Assembly: GCA_934045905.1 (NCBI GenBank)
Contig: OW203766.1
Span: 30,002,309-30,066,308 of the forward strand
Direction: 5' to 3'
Length of the DNA stretch: 64,000 nucleotides
Source of the DNA: Leuctra nigra
Taxonomy: Eukaryota > Arthropoda > Insecta > Plecoptera > Leuctridae
Shown: piece after piece, positions 10,248 to 21,840 of the stretch
Position numbering within the stretch: position 1 is the stretch's first letter
Layout of the letters: the number at the start of each line of letters is the position of its first letter
Notes under the pieces: generated by a model
What the model saw: only the letters and a program-made list of their open reading frames with translations
What the model was told of the DNA's origin: nothing
The model's database searches: none
Made by a program: the position numbers and the translations under genes

Positions 10248-12930
10248 TGAGGCTCCATGTTTACATAAGCTGTAGCGAGCTAAGAGCAAGTGGAGGAGCC
10301 GTATTTACATGGCGGTGGAGGTGCCATGTTTACATGAGCTGTAGCGAGCTAAGAGCAAGTGGAGGAGCCGTATTTACATGGCGGTGGAGGTGCCATGTTT
10401 ACATGAGCTGTAGCGAGCTAAGAGCAAGTGGAGGAGCCGTATTTACATGGCGGTGGAGGCTCCATGTTGACATGAGCTGTAACGAGCTAGGAGCAAGTGG
10501 AGGAGCCGTATTTACATGCCGGTGGAGGCTCCATGTTTACATGAGCTGTAGCGAGCTAGGAGCAAGTGGAGGAGCCGTATTTACATGGCGGTGGAGGTGC
10601 CATGTTTACATGAGCTGTAGCGAGCTAGGAGCAAGTGGAGGAGCCGTATTTACATGGCGGTGGAGGTGCCATGTTTACATGAGCTGTAGCGAGCTAGGAG
10701 CAAGTGGAGGAGCCGTATTTACATGGCGGTGGAGGTGCCATGTTTACATGAGCTGTAGCGAGCTAGGAGCAAGTGGAGGAGCCGTATTTACATGGCGGTG
10801 GAGGTGCCATGTTTACATGAGCTGTAGCGCGCTAAGAGCAAGTGGAGGAGCCGTATTTACATGGCGGTGGAGGCTCCATGTTTACATGAGCTGTAACGAG
10901 CTAGAAGCAAGTGGAGGAGCCGTATTTACATGGCGGTGGAGGTGCCATGTTTACATGAGCTGTAGCGAGCTAAGAGCAAGTGGAGGAGCCGTATTTACAT
11001 GGCGGTGGAGGTGCCATGTTTACATGAGCTGTAGCGAGCTAAGAGCAAGTGGAGGAGCCATGTTTACATGGCGGTGGAGGTGCCATGTTTACATGAGGTG
11101 TAGCGAGCTAGGAGCAAGTGGAGGAGCCGTATTTACATGGCGGTGGAGGTGCCATGTTTACATGAGCTGTAACGAGCTAGGAGCAAGTGGAGGAGCCGTA
11201 TTTACATGGCGGTGGAGGCTCTATGTTTACATGAGCTGTAGCGAGCTAGGAGCAAGTGGAGGAGCCGTATTTACATGGCGGTTGAGGTGCCATGTTTACA
11301 TGAGCTGTAGCGAGCTAGGAGCAAGTGGAGGAGCCGTATTTACATGGCGGTGGAGGTGCCATGTTTACATGAGCTGTAGCGAGCTAAGAGCAAGTGGAGG
11401 AGCTGTATTTACATGGCGGTGGAGGTGCCATGTTTACATGAGCTGTAACGAGCTAGGAGCAAGTGGAGGAGCCGTATTTACATGGCGGTGGAGGCTCCAT
11501 GTTTACATGAGCTGTAGCGAGCTAGGAGCAAGTGGAGGAGCCGTATTTACATGGCGGTGGAGGTGCCATGTTTACATGAGCTGTAGCGAGCTAAGAGCAA
11601 GTGGAGGAGCCGTATTTACATGGCGGTGGAGGTGCTATGTTTACATGAGCTGTAGCGAGCTAAGAGCAAGTGGAGGAGCCGTATTTACATGGCGGTGGAG
11701 GTGCCATGTTTACATGAGCTGTAGCGAGCTAAGAGCAAGTGGAGGAGCCGTATTTACATGGCGGTGGAGGCTCCATGTTTACATGAGCTGTAGCGAGCTA
11801 GGAGCAAGTGGAGGAGCCGTATTTACATGGCGGTGGAGGCTCCATGTTTACATGAGCTGTAGCGAGCTAGGAGCAAGTGGAGGAGCCGTATTTACATGGC
11901 GGTGGAGGTGCCATGTTTACATGAGCTGTAGCGAGCTAAGAGCAAGTGGAGGAGTCGTATTTACATGGCGGTGGAGGCTCCATGTTTACATGAGCTGTAG
12001 CGAGCTAGGAGCAAGTGGAGGAGCCGTATTTACATGGCGGTGGAGGTGCCATGTTTACATGAGCTGTAGCGAGCTAAGAGCAAGTGGAGGAGCCGTATTT
12101 ACATGGCGGTGGAGGCTCCATGTTTACATGAGCTGTAGCGAGCTAGGAGCAAGTGGAGGAGCCGTATTTACATGGCGGTGGAGGTGCCATGTTTACATGA
12201 GCTGTAGCGAGCTAAGAGCAAGTGGAGGAGCCGTATTTACATGGCGGTGGAGGTGCCATGTTTACATGAGCTGTAGCGAGCTAAGAGCAAGTGGAGGAGC
12301 CATGTTTACATGGCGGTGGAGGTGCCATGTTTACATGAGCTGTAGCGAGCTAAGAGCAAGTGGAGGAGCCGTATTTACATGGCGGTGGAGGTGCCATGTT
12401 TACATGAGCTGTAACGAGCTAGGAGCAAGTGGAGGAGCCAAGTTTACATGAGCTGTAGCGAGCTAGGAGGAGGTGGAGGAGCCATGTTTACATGAGCTGT
12501 AGCGAGCTAAGAGCAAGTGGAGGAGCCGTATTTACATGGCGGTGGAGGCTCCATGTTTACATGAGCTGTAGCGAGCTAGGAGCAAGTGGAGGAGCCGTAT
12601 TTACATGGCGGTGGAGGTGCCATGTTTACATGAGCTGTAGCGAGCTAAGAGCAAGTGGAGGAGCCGTATTTACATGGCGGTGGAGGTGCCATGTTTACAT
12701 GAGCTGTAGCGAGCTAAGAGCAAGTGGAGGAGCCATGTTTACATGGCGGTGGAGGTGCCATGTTTACATGAGCTGTAGCGAGCTAAGAGCAAGTGGAGGA
12801 GCCGTATTTACATGGCGGTGGAGGTGCCATGTTTACATGAGCTGTAACGAGCTAGGAGCAAGTGGAGGAGCCAAGTTTACATGAGCTGTAGCGAGCTAGG
12901 AGGAGGTGGAGGAGCCATGTTTACGTGGAG
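10248..12930. repeat. 69-bp satellite, about 39 units
   Basis: The unit has the landmarks CTGTAGCGAGCTAAGAGCAA, GTGGAGGAGCCGTATTTACA and TGGCGGTGGAGGTGCCATG. Each unit contains the small inverted pair ACATGGC / GCCATGT around a GGTGGAGG loop. Two main variants alternate irregularly (GGAGGTGCCATG and GGAGGCTCCATG, and AAGAGC and AGGAGC). Since 69 is a multiple of three, one forward frame is open for 761 codons with a 23-residue period. A truncated unit (AAGTTTACATGAGC) at 12440 recurs at 12873, showing a recent 433-bp block duplication at the right end. Confidence 0.96.
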
Positions 12931-13205
12931 GTCGATTTGGAGTCGGTGTTCACATTTCTTATAGCGACTCTAGAAATAGCTTGGTATTATTAATCTATTT
13001 TTCACAAGTAAATAATTTGAATTGTTCCAAAGTTATGGCAATTATTTTGGATATAATATCTCCAGACTTTCCCTCGGGGTACAATAGGGAGCAAGCGTGC
13101 CTTAAAACTAGTTTTTATTATCTTCCCTTCGCACTATAGACTTTTATCTAATGTCGCTTCGTAGTCATAATTTAAACTCTATAATCGAAATCCAAGACCG
13201 CAAGT
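12931..13205. other. Spacer between satellites
   Basis: This is AT-rich unique sequence after the 69-bp array. No gene or repeat is recognised. Confidence 0.4.
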
Positions 13206-13305
13206 ATAGGTCTTTACGACCCCTGGCTTGTTCTGAAGGTAACATTTTTTTAAGACACTCGAAGGTCGTAAAGTAGGTACTCCAGTATGCGGTATTCTTT
13301 AGATT
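13206..13305. mobile_element. Degraded relic of the 2904-3298 MITE family
   Basis: The segment contains TTTACGACCCCTGGC, later GGTCGTAAAG in inverted orientation, and then ACTCCAGTATGCGGTATT. These match the central portion of the 395-bp hairpin MITE (ACTCCAGTGTGCGGCATT and flanking arms). It has no clear ends or target duplication, so it is an old truncated copy. Confidence 0.55.
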
Positions 13306-13769
13306 GAGAGTTGAAGGAATACTTGCAGGAAATATATTGCAAGTTTGCAACAATCAAATCGTTTTACAATTATTTTGAAGGTTCTATTTGAAACAGCTTG
13401 ATTTTCGCACCATGTTCAAATCACAATTCTCATCTTCAATGATACACTCAATTCAATGGCCAAAAATGATACAGCTTCACATAAATTACAATATTGTATT
13501 ACCACAAAAAGCTCAAAATCCCATGCAATCATTTCCAAAAATTGTATTTGTATTATACATCTGAGGAGTTTATCTGTCTGTTTTAAAATAATATTGTAAT
13601 TTGTGTGAAGCTGTATCATTTTGGCTTATGGATTTGCTGTACTGTACATATTATTTACCTCACAGGACCCAAGTCACTGACTTAAAGTCACCGAAGTCGG
13701 GAGAGGTCCCTGACTATGGAGAGACTGTATAAGTTCCCACACACATGGAGTGTCCGGATTCGTTTCATC

Positions 13770-15300
13770 GAGTGTCACTCCTCGGATCTCGAGTGTCACT
13801 CCTCGGATCTCGAGTGTCACTCCTCGGATCTCGGGTGTCACTCCTCGGATCTCGAGTGTCACTCCTCGGATCTCGAGTGTCACTCTTCGGATCTCGGGTG
13901 TCACTCCTCGGATCTCGAGTGTCACTCCTCGGATCTCGAGTGTCACTCCTCGGATCTCGAGTGTCACTCCTCGGATCTCGAGTGTCACTCCTCGGATCTC
14001 GAGGTCACTCCTCGGATCTCGAGTGTCACTCCTCGGATCTCGAGTGTCACTCCTCGGATCTCGAGTGTCACTCCTCGGATCTCGAGTGTCTCTCCTCGGA
14101 TCTCGAGTGTCACTCCTCGCATCTCGAGTGTCACTCCTCGGATCTCGAGTGTTACTCCTCGGATCTCGAGTGTCACTCCTCGGATCTCGAGTGTCACTTC
14201 TCGGATCTCGAGTGTCACTCCTCGGATCTCGAGTGTCACTCCTCGGATCTCGAGTGTCACTCCTCGGATCTCGAGTGTCACTCCTCGGATCTCGAGTGTC
14301 TCACCTCCGATCTCGAGTGTCACTCCTCGGATCTCGAGTGTCACTCCTCGGATCTCGAGTGTCACTCCTCGGATCTCGAGTGTCACTCCTCCGATCTCGA
14401 GTGTCACTCCTCCGATCTCGAGTGTCACTCCTCGGATCTCGAGTGTCACTCCTCGGATCTCGAGTGTCACTCCTCGGATCTCGAGTGTCACTCCTCGGAT
14501 CTCGAGTGTCACTCCTCCGATCTCGAGTGTCACTCCTCGGATCTCGAGTGTCACTCCTCCGATCTTGAGTGTCACTCCTCGGATCTCGAGTGTCTCTCCT
14601 CGGATCTCGAGTGTCACTCCTCCGATCTCGAGTGTCCCTCCTCGGATCTCGAGTGTCCCTCCTCGGATCTCGAGTGTCACTCCTCGGATCTCGAGTGTCC
14701 CTCCTCGGATCTCGAGTGTCACTCTTCGGATCTCGAGTGTCACTCCTCGGATCTCGAGTGTCACTCCTCGGATCTCGAGTGTCACTCCTCGGATCTCGAG
14801 TGTCACTCCTCGGATCTCGAGTGTCACTCCTCGGATCTCGAGTGTCACTCCTCGGATATCGAGTGTCACTCCTCGGATCTCGAGTGTCTCTCCTCGGATC
14901 TCGAGTGTCACTCCTCGGATCTCGAGTGTCTCTCCTCGGATCTCGAGTGTCTCTCCTCGGATCTCGAGTGTCACTCCTCGGATCTCGAGTGTCACTCCTC
15001 GGATCTCGAGTGTCACTCCTCGGATCTCGAGTGTCACTCCTCGGATCTCGAGTGTCACTCCTCGGATCTCGAGTGTCACTCCTCGGATCTCGAGTGTCAC
15101 TCCTCGGATCTCGAGTGTCACTCCTCGGATCTCGAGTGTCACTCCTCGGATCTCGAGTGTCACTCCTCGGATCTCGAGTGTCACTCCTCGGATCTCGAGT
15201 GTCACTCCTCGGATCTCGAGTGTCACTCCTCGGATCTCGAGTGTCACTCCTCGGATCTCGAGTGTCACTCCTCGGATCTCGAGTGTCACTCCTCGGATCT
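13770..15300. repeat. 21-bp satellite, about 73 units
   Basis: The unit is GAGTGTCACTCCTCGGATCT plus C, 21 bp. It contains the perfect 11-bp palindrome GAGTGTCACTC, and each junction creates a CTCGAG palindrome. Point variants (CTTCGG, CTCCGA, TGTCTCTC, TGTCCCTC) are scattered. One unit near 14000 is 3 bp short, which switches phase without closing the frames. The many long ORFs on both strands (up to 612 codons) all come from this period-21 structure and are rejected as genes. Confidence 0.97.
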
Positions 15301-18300
15301 TGGATCTCGCACAATAGGTGACAAATGTCATCGTCCCACGGCCGCTGCGGAAGCATCGATATCCTCCTCGGAACGTCTTCGATCCGCCCCCGCCCTCATT
15401 GAATGCCTGTCGCCGTCGTCGCGACCCTCTTGTCGTGCTCCTCGCCTCACAAGCCATGTCGCTACGCACATTCAAACAGCTTTTACTTGCAACAGAAGTC
15501 TAGTGGAAATTAGATCTTATTTCATGAGAGTTGAGATGGTGCTGAACACGGATGTGGTATTGTTTTTGTTGAGGGATGAATAGTTTTCAAGGAATTAATT
15601 TACGAAGTTTGATAGATTTCTTCTAATTGACCTCAAAATTTTCTATATTATTCAACAAAGTTCACCATAGTAACACATCACGATTCTGATTCTTGTCACA
15701 TGCCGTTCTTCCCAACAAAATGTTTCGTTATATTTTATATGATTTTTGGATGTAATATTTACATTTCTCGGGTTATAAGTGTGTTTGTCATTAATATTTG
15801 TTTTGATATTTTTAAATTTACTGGCATAAAATGTCGTGAGAAAATGAACCTTGTGAACGAGTAGAAGAATTAGAATGAGAAAGATTCTCCAGAGTTGACC
15901 GCTGGCTCATATCTATAGGTATATCGACGAATTTTCAACTATTTTCATTTAAGCAATTTAGCTTGAGCTAGACAAAATACGATGCCAATAAATCAAGTTG
16001 TTATGTACTTATGAAAGGCCTGTGCTCGTATTGTAAGCTGGCTTAGACATATGGCCCTATTTCCTAAATACGTCAGTAGTAACTTAATCCTTACAGCTTG
16101 TGTCTGTTGGCAGAGGAAAGTTCGGTGATAGATTCTGGAAAATTGGTTGACGTGGAAACAAGACTTTTCTTTCCAGCCGAGAAAATTGATAACGTGCCAG
16201 TTGAAATATAATTGCACGATTTCGCCTCTCGCAGCAGTTTCTGGACTTCTTTTTCAAAACCCCTCCTTTCTGCCCCATTTCTGTTCTATTTGACATATCT
16301 CGTAGTTATGATTCTTGTCGTCGTCTATTCCCTCCCTCCCGGGTGTGTTTTTCCCTCCGGTCTGTTATTCCTTTGCGTCACATGCCGGCTAACTTTGTGA
16401 AAGCTCCAGAATAATGCTATCTCGGCCACTAACAATACCCACTCGGTCTCGTAGCAACGCACGCGGCCATTTATTAGCTGCGAACTTCTGCCCATTCGTT
16501 CCAACTTCGTATTGATTTGAAAAGAGCGCCGCCTCGTTTGGACATGTTTTTACTATGATGCCTCGCTGTTATCTGCATGCGGAGCTAAGTGAAAGCTGAT
16601 GCTTAAAGCTCGGGTGGTTAATAGTGTCGTAAACGCTGAGGATGGGACGTGGTAAATCTTAATCATGGCACTAGAGAGTCATCTGGGCTATTACGCATCT
16701 GGTTCTATGTCGACTTAAACGGTTCTTACATGCTGTCTATTAGCATGCGAGAGACGGCGGCGTAGCTTTAACATGGCTTAAGCTTGTTTTACTTTTAGAG
16801 AGAAAGACGGAGCTTTATAGACAAAAGATCTAGTAATTGTGTACTATGCGATTGGGCACATTTAGACTCTTTCGTGACACTTTTCTTTATCAACTCGACA
16901 TTTTCGAATAGTTTATAAAACCTTAGACAATATTACTCAACTTCCGTCTTTCTTGTACATTGTCGCTAATGCTATATTTAAATTCACACAATTCCTTGAA
17001 AGATTTAATTTTATTCGGCAGAGCTTTGCACTACCTCGCAACTTTAGAAAATTGTCTGTATAGAATCTACCTTTAAAGTTTAGTAGGCTATCTCTAAAAT
17101 AAAATTGTGGTATTTTTCTGTAGAACTTTTAAATTAACATGTGCTTCACCTATAAAATTGTTATGGAGAATAATACATGATATAAAGAGTGTATTGGGTT
17201 GGTGGAGGCAGACGGCATCATCGCGATATATTTATGTTTTTCTAACATTATCTACACCACTTTCATACTTTCGAATGCGAACTTCTCGCACTACACTAAT
17301 TCTTGTAGAAATGTACCGTTTGTCTGCTAAATGATGTGGTGGGCGCGTGCAAATCGCCGCAACACACGCAACAAAGCTCTCATCTCGAACCTCCCTCCGC
17401 CATCGCGTCACTTCGTCCGCGTGTTATAAATAATGAGTACCTCTTCGCTTTCGCTCCAGTTGGTCTGCTGGAGGCGAATTGCGGCGCGATATTCCTTGCG
17501 TTTCTGCTCCACGACGCTCTGGTTTAATCTTGCGCCATCTCGAGCGCTCTTCACCCCCCCCCCCCCCCCCTCCACCCCTCACCGCAAGCGTCTAGAAGAT
17601 GACGCTGATTCCCATTCCCAAAGCTCCATCATGGCTGCTTTAGGTCAAGTATCGCGTGGCTAAGAGCTTTAGAGCTTTTACGTCATTCAACGCGGTGGAA
17701 AAGTGTCGGGGTGGGGGGAAATTATTCTAACCCTCTTCTCGCCCTCTCACGTCAATCGACTTCCGTTTCTCTGTCATCGGAACTTTCTTAAGAAAGCCTC
17801 TAAGTCTAAGTCAAGGTGTATACATTGGTTCGTCGTGCTTTCTCAACTCGCTGAAACGTCTCCGTCTAAAAAGTGAACTACTTGACATCACGGACTTACT
17901 AAAGCTCGAAGCAGACTGGCGGCCATGTTTACTGTTGCAAAAGTGAGGTTGTGTCTATCTGTTGATCTCTATACAAACAACGTGGTCAAAAACCAAGAGT
18001 TTATGTACCATCTTTAGACCAACTTTGAGGACTGGAATGCCTGGTAGTAATTTTCCTAAATTGACAGAAGTTTTGCATTGTAACTAGAGTAAAATTATAA
18101 ATCTTCTTGTGAACGTTAGTTATTAAAGTGTTTTTTAGCGAACGGAGAATACTTTGTAACATGAGATACTCTTAAAAGATTTGTTATGATAAAAAGTAAT
18201 TGGGTTTTTTGAATATTGAACGAGAATGGAGAAGTCCTTCAATGAAGTGTTTCACTACGTGCTGCAAGTCTCTAATAGACTGCTATCGGAATTCTCACAT

Positions 18301-18650
18301 CTTTCATCCTGCTTTGAAATTGAATCGAGATTCATCGACTGGGGTCGTAATATCTGCGTCCGCGAGTGTACCTGCATGATGTAGTGGCTCGGCAGGGATT
18401 TAATGCCTCGTCTGGAGATGAGTCGAATGACTCGTGATAGAGGTGAGTTACGTCCGGGGCACGACAGATCGCGAGGTGCGATAGACGCTATGATAATGAC
18501 TTGATTTAACTGCGCGGCGCTCGACGTCGGGACGCCCTGCATGCGAGGCGACTTGTTGCAGCGACGCTAGGTAGTTGCTATTCCATTTCATGCCTAGCAG
18601 CGCCGCTAGTTAGCTGCTATTTCCATCTTACTTGTTGCAGCATCACTAGT
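15301..18650. other. No recognisable gene; GC-rich patches and a C tract
   Basis: A GC-rich patch follows the 21-bp array (about 15320-15470) and another lies at 17330-17620, ending in a run of about 18 C at 17554-17571. Near 18545-18650 a decayed short repeat around GTTGCTATTTCCATCTT is present about three times. These may be old regulatory or exonic remnants. No ORF is convincing. Confidence 0.4.
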
Positions 18651-18656
18651 TTAGTT

Positions 18657-18827
18657 AGGACCGGTTTTTGTACCTCTTGCTAGCTAACCGATAAAGTTAG
18701 CAAGCACCTAATTTTACATTGATTTCATCCTCTAGCTAACACTATCAAGAAGTTGAAATACGTTTGCTAACACTGTCAAGAACTTTATCCGGTAGCTAAC
18801 TTTGGCAAGAGGTACAAAGACCGGCCC
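18657..18827. mobile_element. 171-bp foldback MITE with TTAGTT target duplication
   Basis: The left end AGGACCGGTTTTTGTACC and the reverse complement of the right end (GGGCCGGTCTTTGTACC) form inverted repeats that extend through CTCTTGC. TTAGTT stands on both sides (18651-18656 and 18828-18833), which I read as the target-site duplication. The interior repeats GCTAACACTRTCAAGAA. The flanking sequence joins cleanly into a decayed GTTGCTATTTCCATCTT repeat when the element is skipped. Confidence 0.7.
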
Positions 18828-18833
18828 TTAGTT

Positions 18834-19204
18834 GCTACTTCCATCTTCATCCCTAGAAGTGGACTTAGAAGGTCTAATAAGGTACTCTCGGCAATACATA
18901 AAACGGTAGTTATGTGAATGAATTTGAATAACTGGTAATGATGTTCTCTGAAATCGATCCATATTATCATCAATGAAATGAGGCTCAGCTACTAGAGCTA
19001 GGCACCAAGTAATGGAATACTTTTGAACGTGCGATCAAATCATTTTTTAACAATCCGATTTATTCGAATGTCTTTTGTTGAGTTAGCACGGTGCTCGCGG
19101 TTCTTCAAGATGCATTTAAAAATGTTATTTTAAACCAACATAAACAGAGAGAATATAAAAAGATCCATAAATAAAGCACAATTCAAGCTCCTGTGCTGAA
19201 TTAT
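18834..19204. other. Spacer without recognised features
   Basis: AT-rich unique sequence. Nothing beyond short chance ORFs is visible. Confidence 0.4.
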
Positions 19205-19320
19205 GTCTCACATTACGACCTCTGGTACGACCTCCGAGCGTTAAATACGATTTTTAACGATTATTATCATATTTAATGCTCCGAGGTCGTAATGTACCCC
19301 AGTGTGCGGCATTGAGTGGA
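19205..19320. mobile_element. Short hairpin relic of the 2904-3298 MITE family
   Basis: CATTACGACC and GTTAAATA on the left pair with ATTTAATGCTCCGAGGTCGT on the right, followed by ACCCCAGTGTGCGGCATT. This is the core of the 395-bp MITE. One arm has an additional TCTGGTACGACC repeat unit relative to the other. Outer arms and TTAA sites are missing. Confidence 0.6.
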
Positions 19321-21776
19321 TTTGGTTGAGTGAGCTTGATTGTGATTTTTCAATGATTGTTTTATATTCTGTGTGCTTGAAGAGAGAAGACACCGGTGAA
19401 ATAACATAGAAGAGCCGCTCTCGTCGCTTTAACTTCTCCCTGGCCTCTTTAGGCCGTATCATTGTACGAATCACGGCCATGTGGAACGAGCGTTTGTTTA
19501 GTCTGCAAACAAACTCCTGTCTCAAACGGTCGTATATACGGAGTGTGATATGGTCTTTAGGCTCCCATGCGGATGAATTAGGGCAGAAATAAATCTACTC
19601 TTTTATCTTTTCTTTCCAGCTTGTTTAATTTTATACGTAATTTTAATTACATATCTTCTGTATACAATTTGTTGTTTTACATAATACGAGATTGCGTACC
19701 GAGGCTGGTAAAGATTCCGTACGGATGTATTTTATTTTACAAATGGTGGCATATGTGGGATTTTTTAAAAATTGTTTCGCATCAGTACAAGGCCACTTGA
19801 GATGTGAAGTAAATATACTTGAAAACGATTATTCCCGAATTGAACATGTTTCGAATATTACAGTGGTGGCAGAAGTGGGACTTTGTTAATATTTTCGTCA
19901 TAAATTAAATTACATTAATTAATATGCCGTTTGATAATGAATTAAATGAATTAATGTTGCTGGTTGTAAAACTTTGAATTACATATCTCTCAAAACTATG
20001 GATAAAATGGTGGAATTGACATGAGCGAAAGAGACTGGCAACTCTCCTGGATTTCTCGAATGGAATATCCGTTTGAAATGAGATCTCCCTTGCAGCAGCC
20101 TGTATTCCCTCCAGATGGTTGTCTTCATTCAGAGCTGGTAATGAAGCGCCATCGACGAAACATCGCTCAAAGAAGAGAGCAAAGATATGGAATACGATCG
20201 GAATATTAAATTGAAAAGAAGTCTCAACTTTCATTCAGAATATCGCATCAAAACCATCGTTACTTCGCGAGAAGAGGCAATTTCCAGATTCCAGATCCAG
20301 CAATATTAGTGATGCGTTCTTACACCGTCATGGTTATTGCAAATCTTACTTCAATTTAAATAATATATATCTGTGTTGAAGGGATAGTTCTTGATGGCCC
20401 TAGGTGATCGATCTTTTGTTCGTCTTCGCGATAACCTTATTGACCTTATGTTCGCCTTCAAATGACCTTCATGATCTTTTGCTAACATTGAAATTGACCT
20501 TGTTGACCTTCGTTCTTCTCAAGTCATTAAAAATTTTACTTCAGCTATTTAGTTTAAATTCTTGAGGATGAACATAAAGTTGTAAATTGCTCCATATTTT
20601 ATTTACTTGCTTCAGATTGCTTAAAAATACATTTACGAAGCAATATTCAACGAGTAATTAAAACGCAGCTTTAAACCCTCTTAATTAGTTATTTACTTTG
20701 CCGCACCGAGGAAATGATCTTAGCGTCTACAAGAGTGGATCCACTATTCATTAGAGGCGTCGCTGGTGTTCCTCTACATCTCGCTTGTGTCTTCTGCCCC
20801 GCTGAAACATTTAGTAGGCCCTGCCTGGCGGAGGTGTCGAGAAGAAGAAGAGCGTCTCATCGAATGTATTCTCCTCGATCCGTCAACTCGAACGTGATTC
20901 TATCGATTCAATTGACACAGCCGTGTTGCCATGGCAACCGTGTGGTGCACTCGCGCTTTCAGAGGTGACACACACTAATTTGATTGCGCCGAGCGAGTTT
21001 TCCGCAGTGCTGTTGGATGCAGTTTGTTTTACTACTCGTGTGCAGTATTGTGAACAGTAGCGAGGAAAACTTCTCGCGAAACGCACGTGAATGGAGAATG
21101 TCACTCAAAAAGCGCTCCAAGCGCGGCACATTTTCGTGTTATTTTTCCTTTATGAAGACGGATACGCTACATGGAAATACCATTACATTGTGTAATAATA
21201 AACTGGATCGCCCCTGGAGGCCAATTCTAGAGAATACACGTTTTGAAACCATTTATGTTTGGATTGTATAAAACTTGAAACAGTTTATAACTATTGCGTA
21301 GCCTTCAACTTTTTTACGTTTTAATTAAACACTGGAAACATGCATTGTTTCAAAACGTGAATCTCAAGAATGCGTGGCCTCCAGCATACAGAATAAATAC
21401 AAACAACAATGCAAAGAATGAATAAATATTATTGAGATAAAAGTAAAAAAAAACGACCTCAATGAGTTCCAGAGAGTAGCCATTTTGTACGAATGTATTT
21501 TAATTTTAGTTTATTTTTCGAACTCTTCACTGTTTTTTTATTTCTTTTTTGCTATTTTTATTCTACGTAATTTAGTTTGTGTTTATTATTTATAGACTCG
21601 TGAGAGGTCTATAACAAAATTATCGTCTCTAACAATATTAAAATACTTTTTTACTGTTTTTGCCGACGACGTCAATTGAGCAAAGTTGACTTTATCGGTT
21701 CAGTTACATCCCTACCAATCCACATTCTAAACACACAAAACAGAGACAACTGCCACAAGGAAGTTTAATGAAAACA
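19321..21776. other. Intergenic; LTR-end-like segments and TGACCTT cluster
   Basis: At about 19857-19880 the phrase ATTACAGTGGTGGCAGAAGT, followed by GGGA, looks like an LTR end followed by a tRNA-Leu type primer-binding site. A related phrase (TTTTACAAATGGTGGCATAT) is at about 19735. Four TGACCTT motifs lie at 20441, 20463, 20495 and 20504. A CpG-richer patch is at 20730-21130. No gene is recognised. Confidence 0.4.
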
Positions 21777-21840
21777 CTCGCTCTGCCCGCTGAATAAATC
21801 ACTAATCCACAAGGCCTTGGTTCGAATCCCCTGTGGCGAG
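21777..21840 (+). pseudogene. tRNA-like fragment with B box (tRNA-derived SINE relic)
   Basis: GGTTCGAATCC is a perfect pol III B box set in a T-arm-like context, and CTCGCT at the start can pair with GGCGAG at the end as an acceptor stem. The total of 64 nt is short for a tRNA, the D arm is damaged, and no anticodon stem forms. Downstream wording (AATCCCCTG) is shared with the tRNA-like sequence at 29411-29484, which suggests both descend from one tRNA-derived family. Confidence 0.4.

Noticed and set aside
10166..12451. 761-codon ORF with a 23-residue repeat
   Set aside because: It is read-through of the 69-bp satellite; the frame survives only because 69 is divisible by three. No start context, splice sites or unique domain.
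13770..15300. Possible CRISPR-like array
   Set aside because: The repeats are directly adjacent with no unique spacers, and the genome is eukaryotic.
13716..15583. Several ORFs of 250-612 codons on both strands
   Set aside because: All are different readings of the same 21-bp satellite and overlap one another; none has a unique coding part.
20984..21271. ORF with a hydrophobic stretch that might be a signal peptide
   Set aside because: The hydrophobic run is short, the rest is Arg/Lys-rich random sequence, and no downstream exon could be linked.
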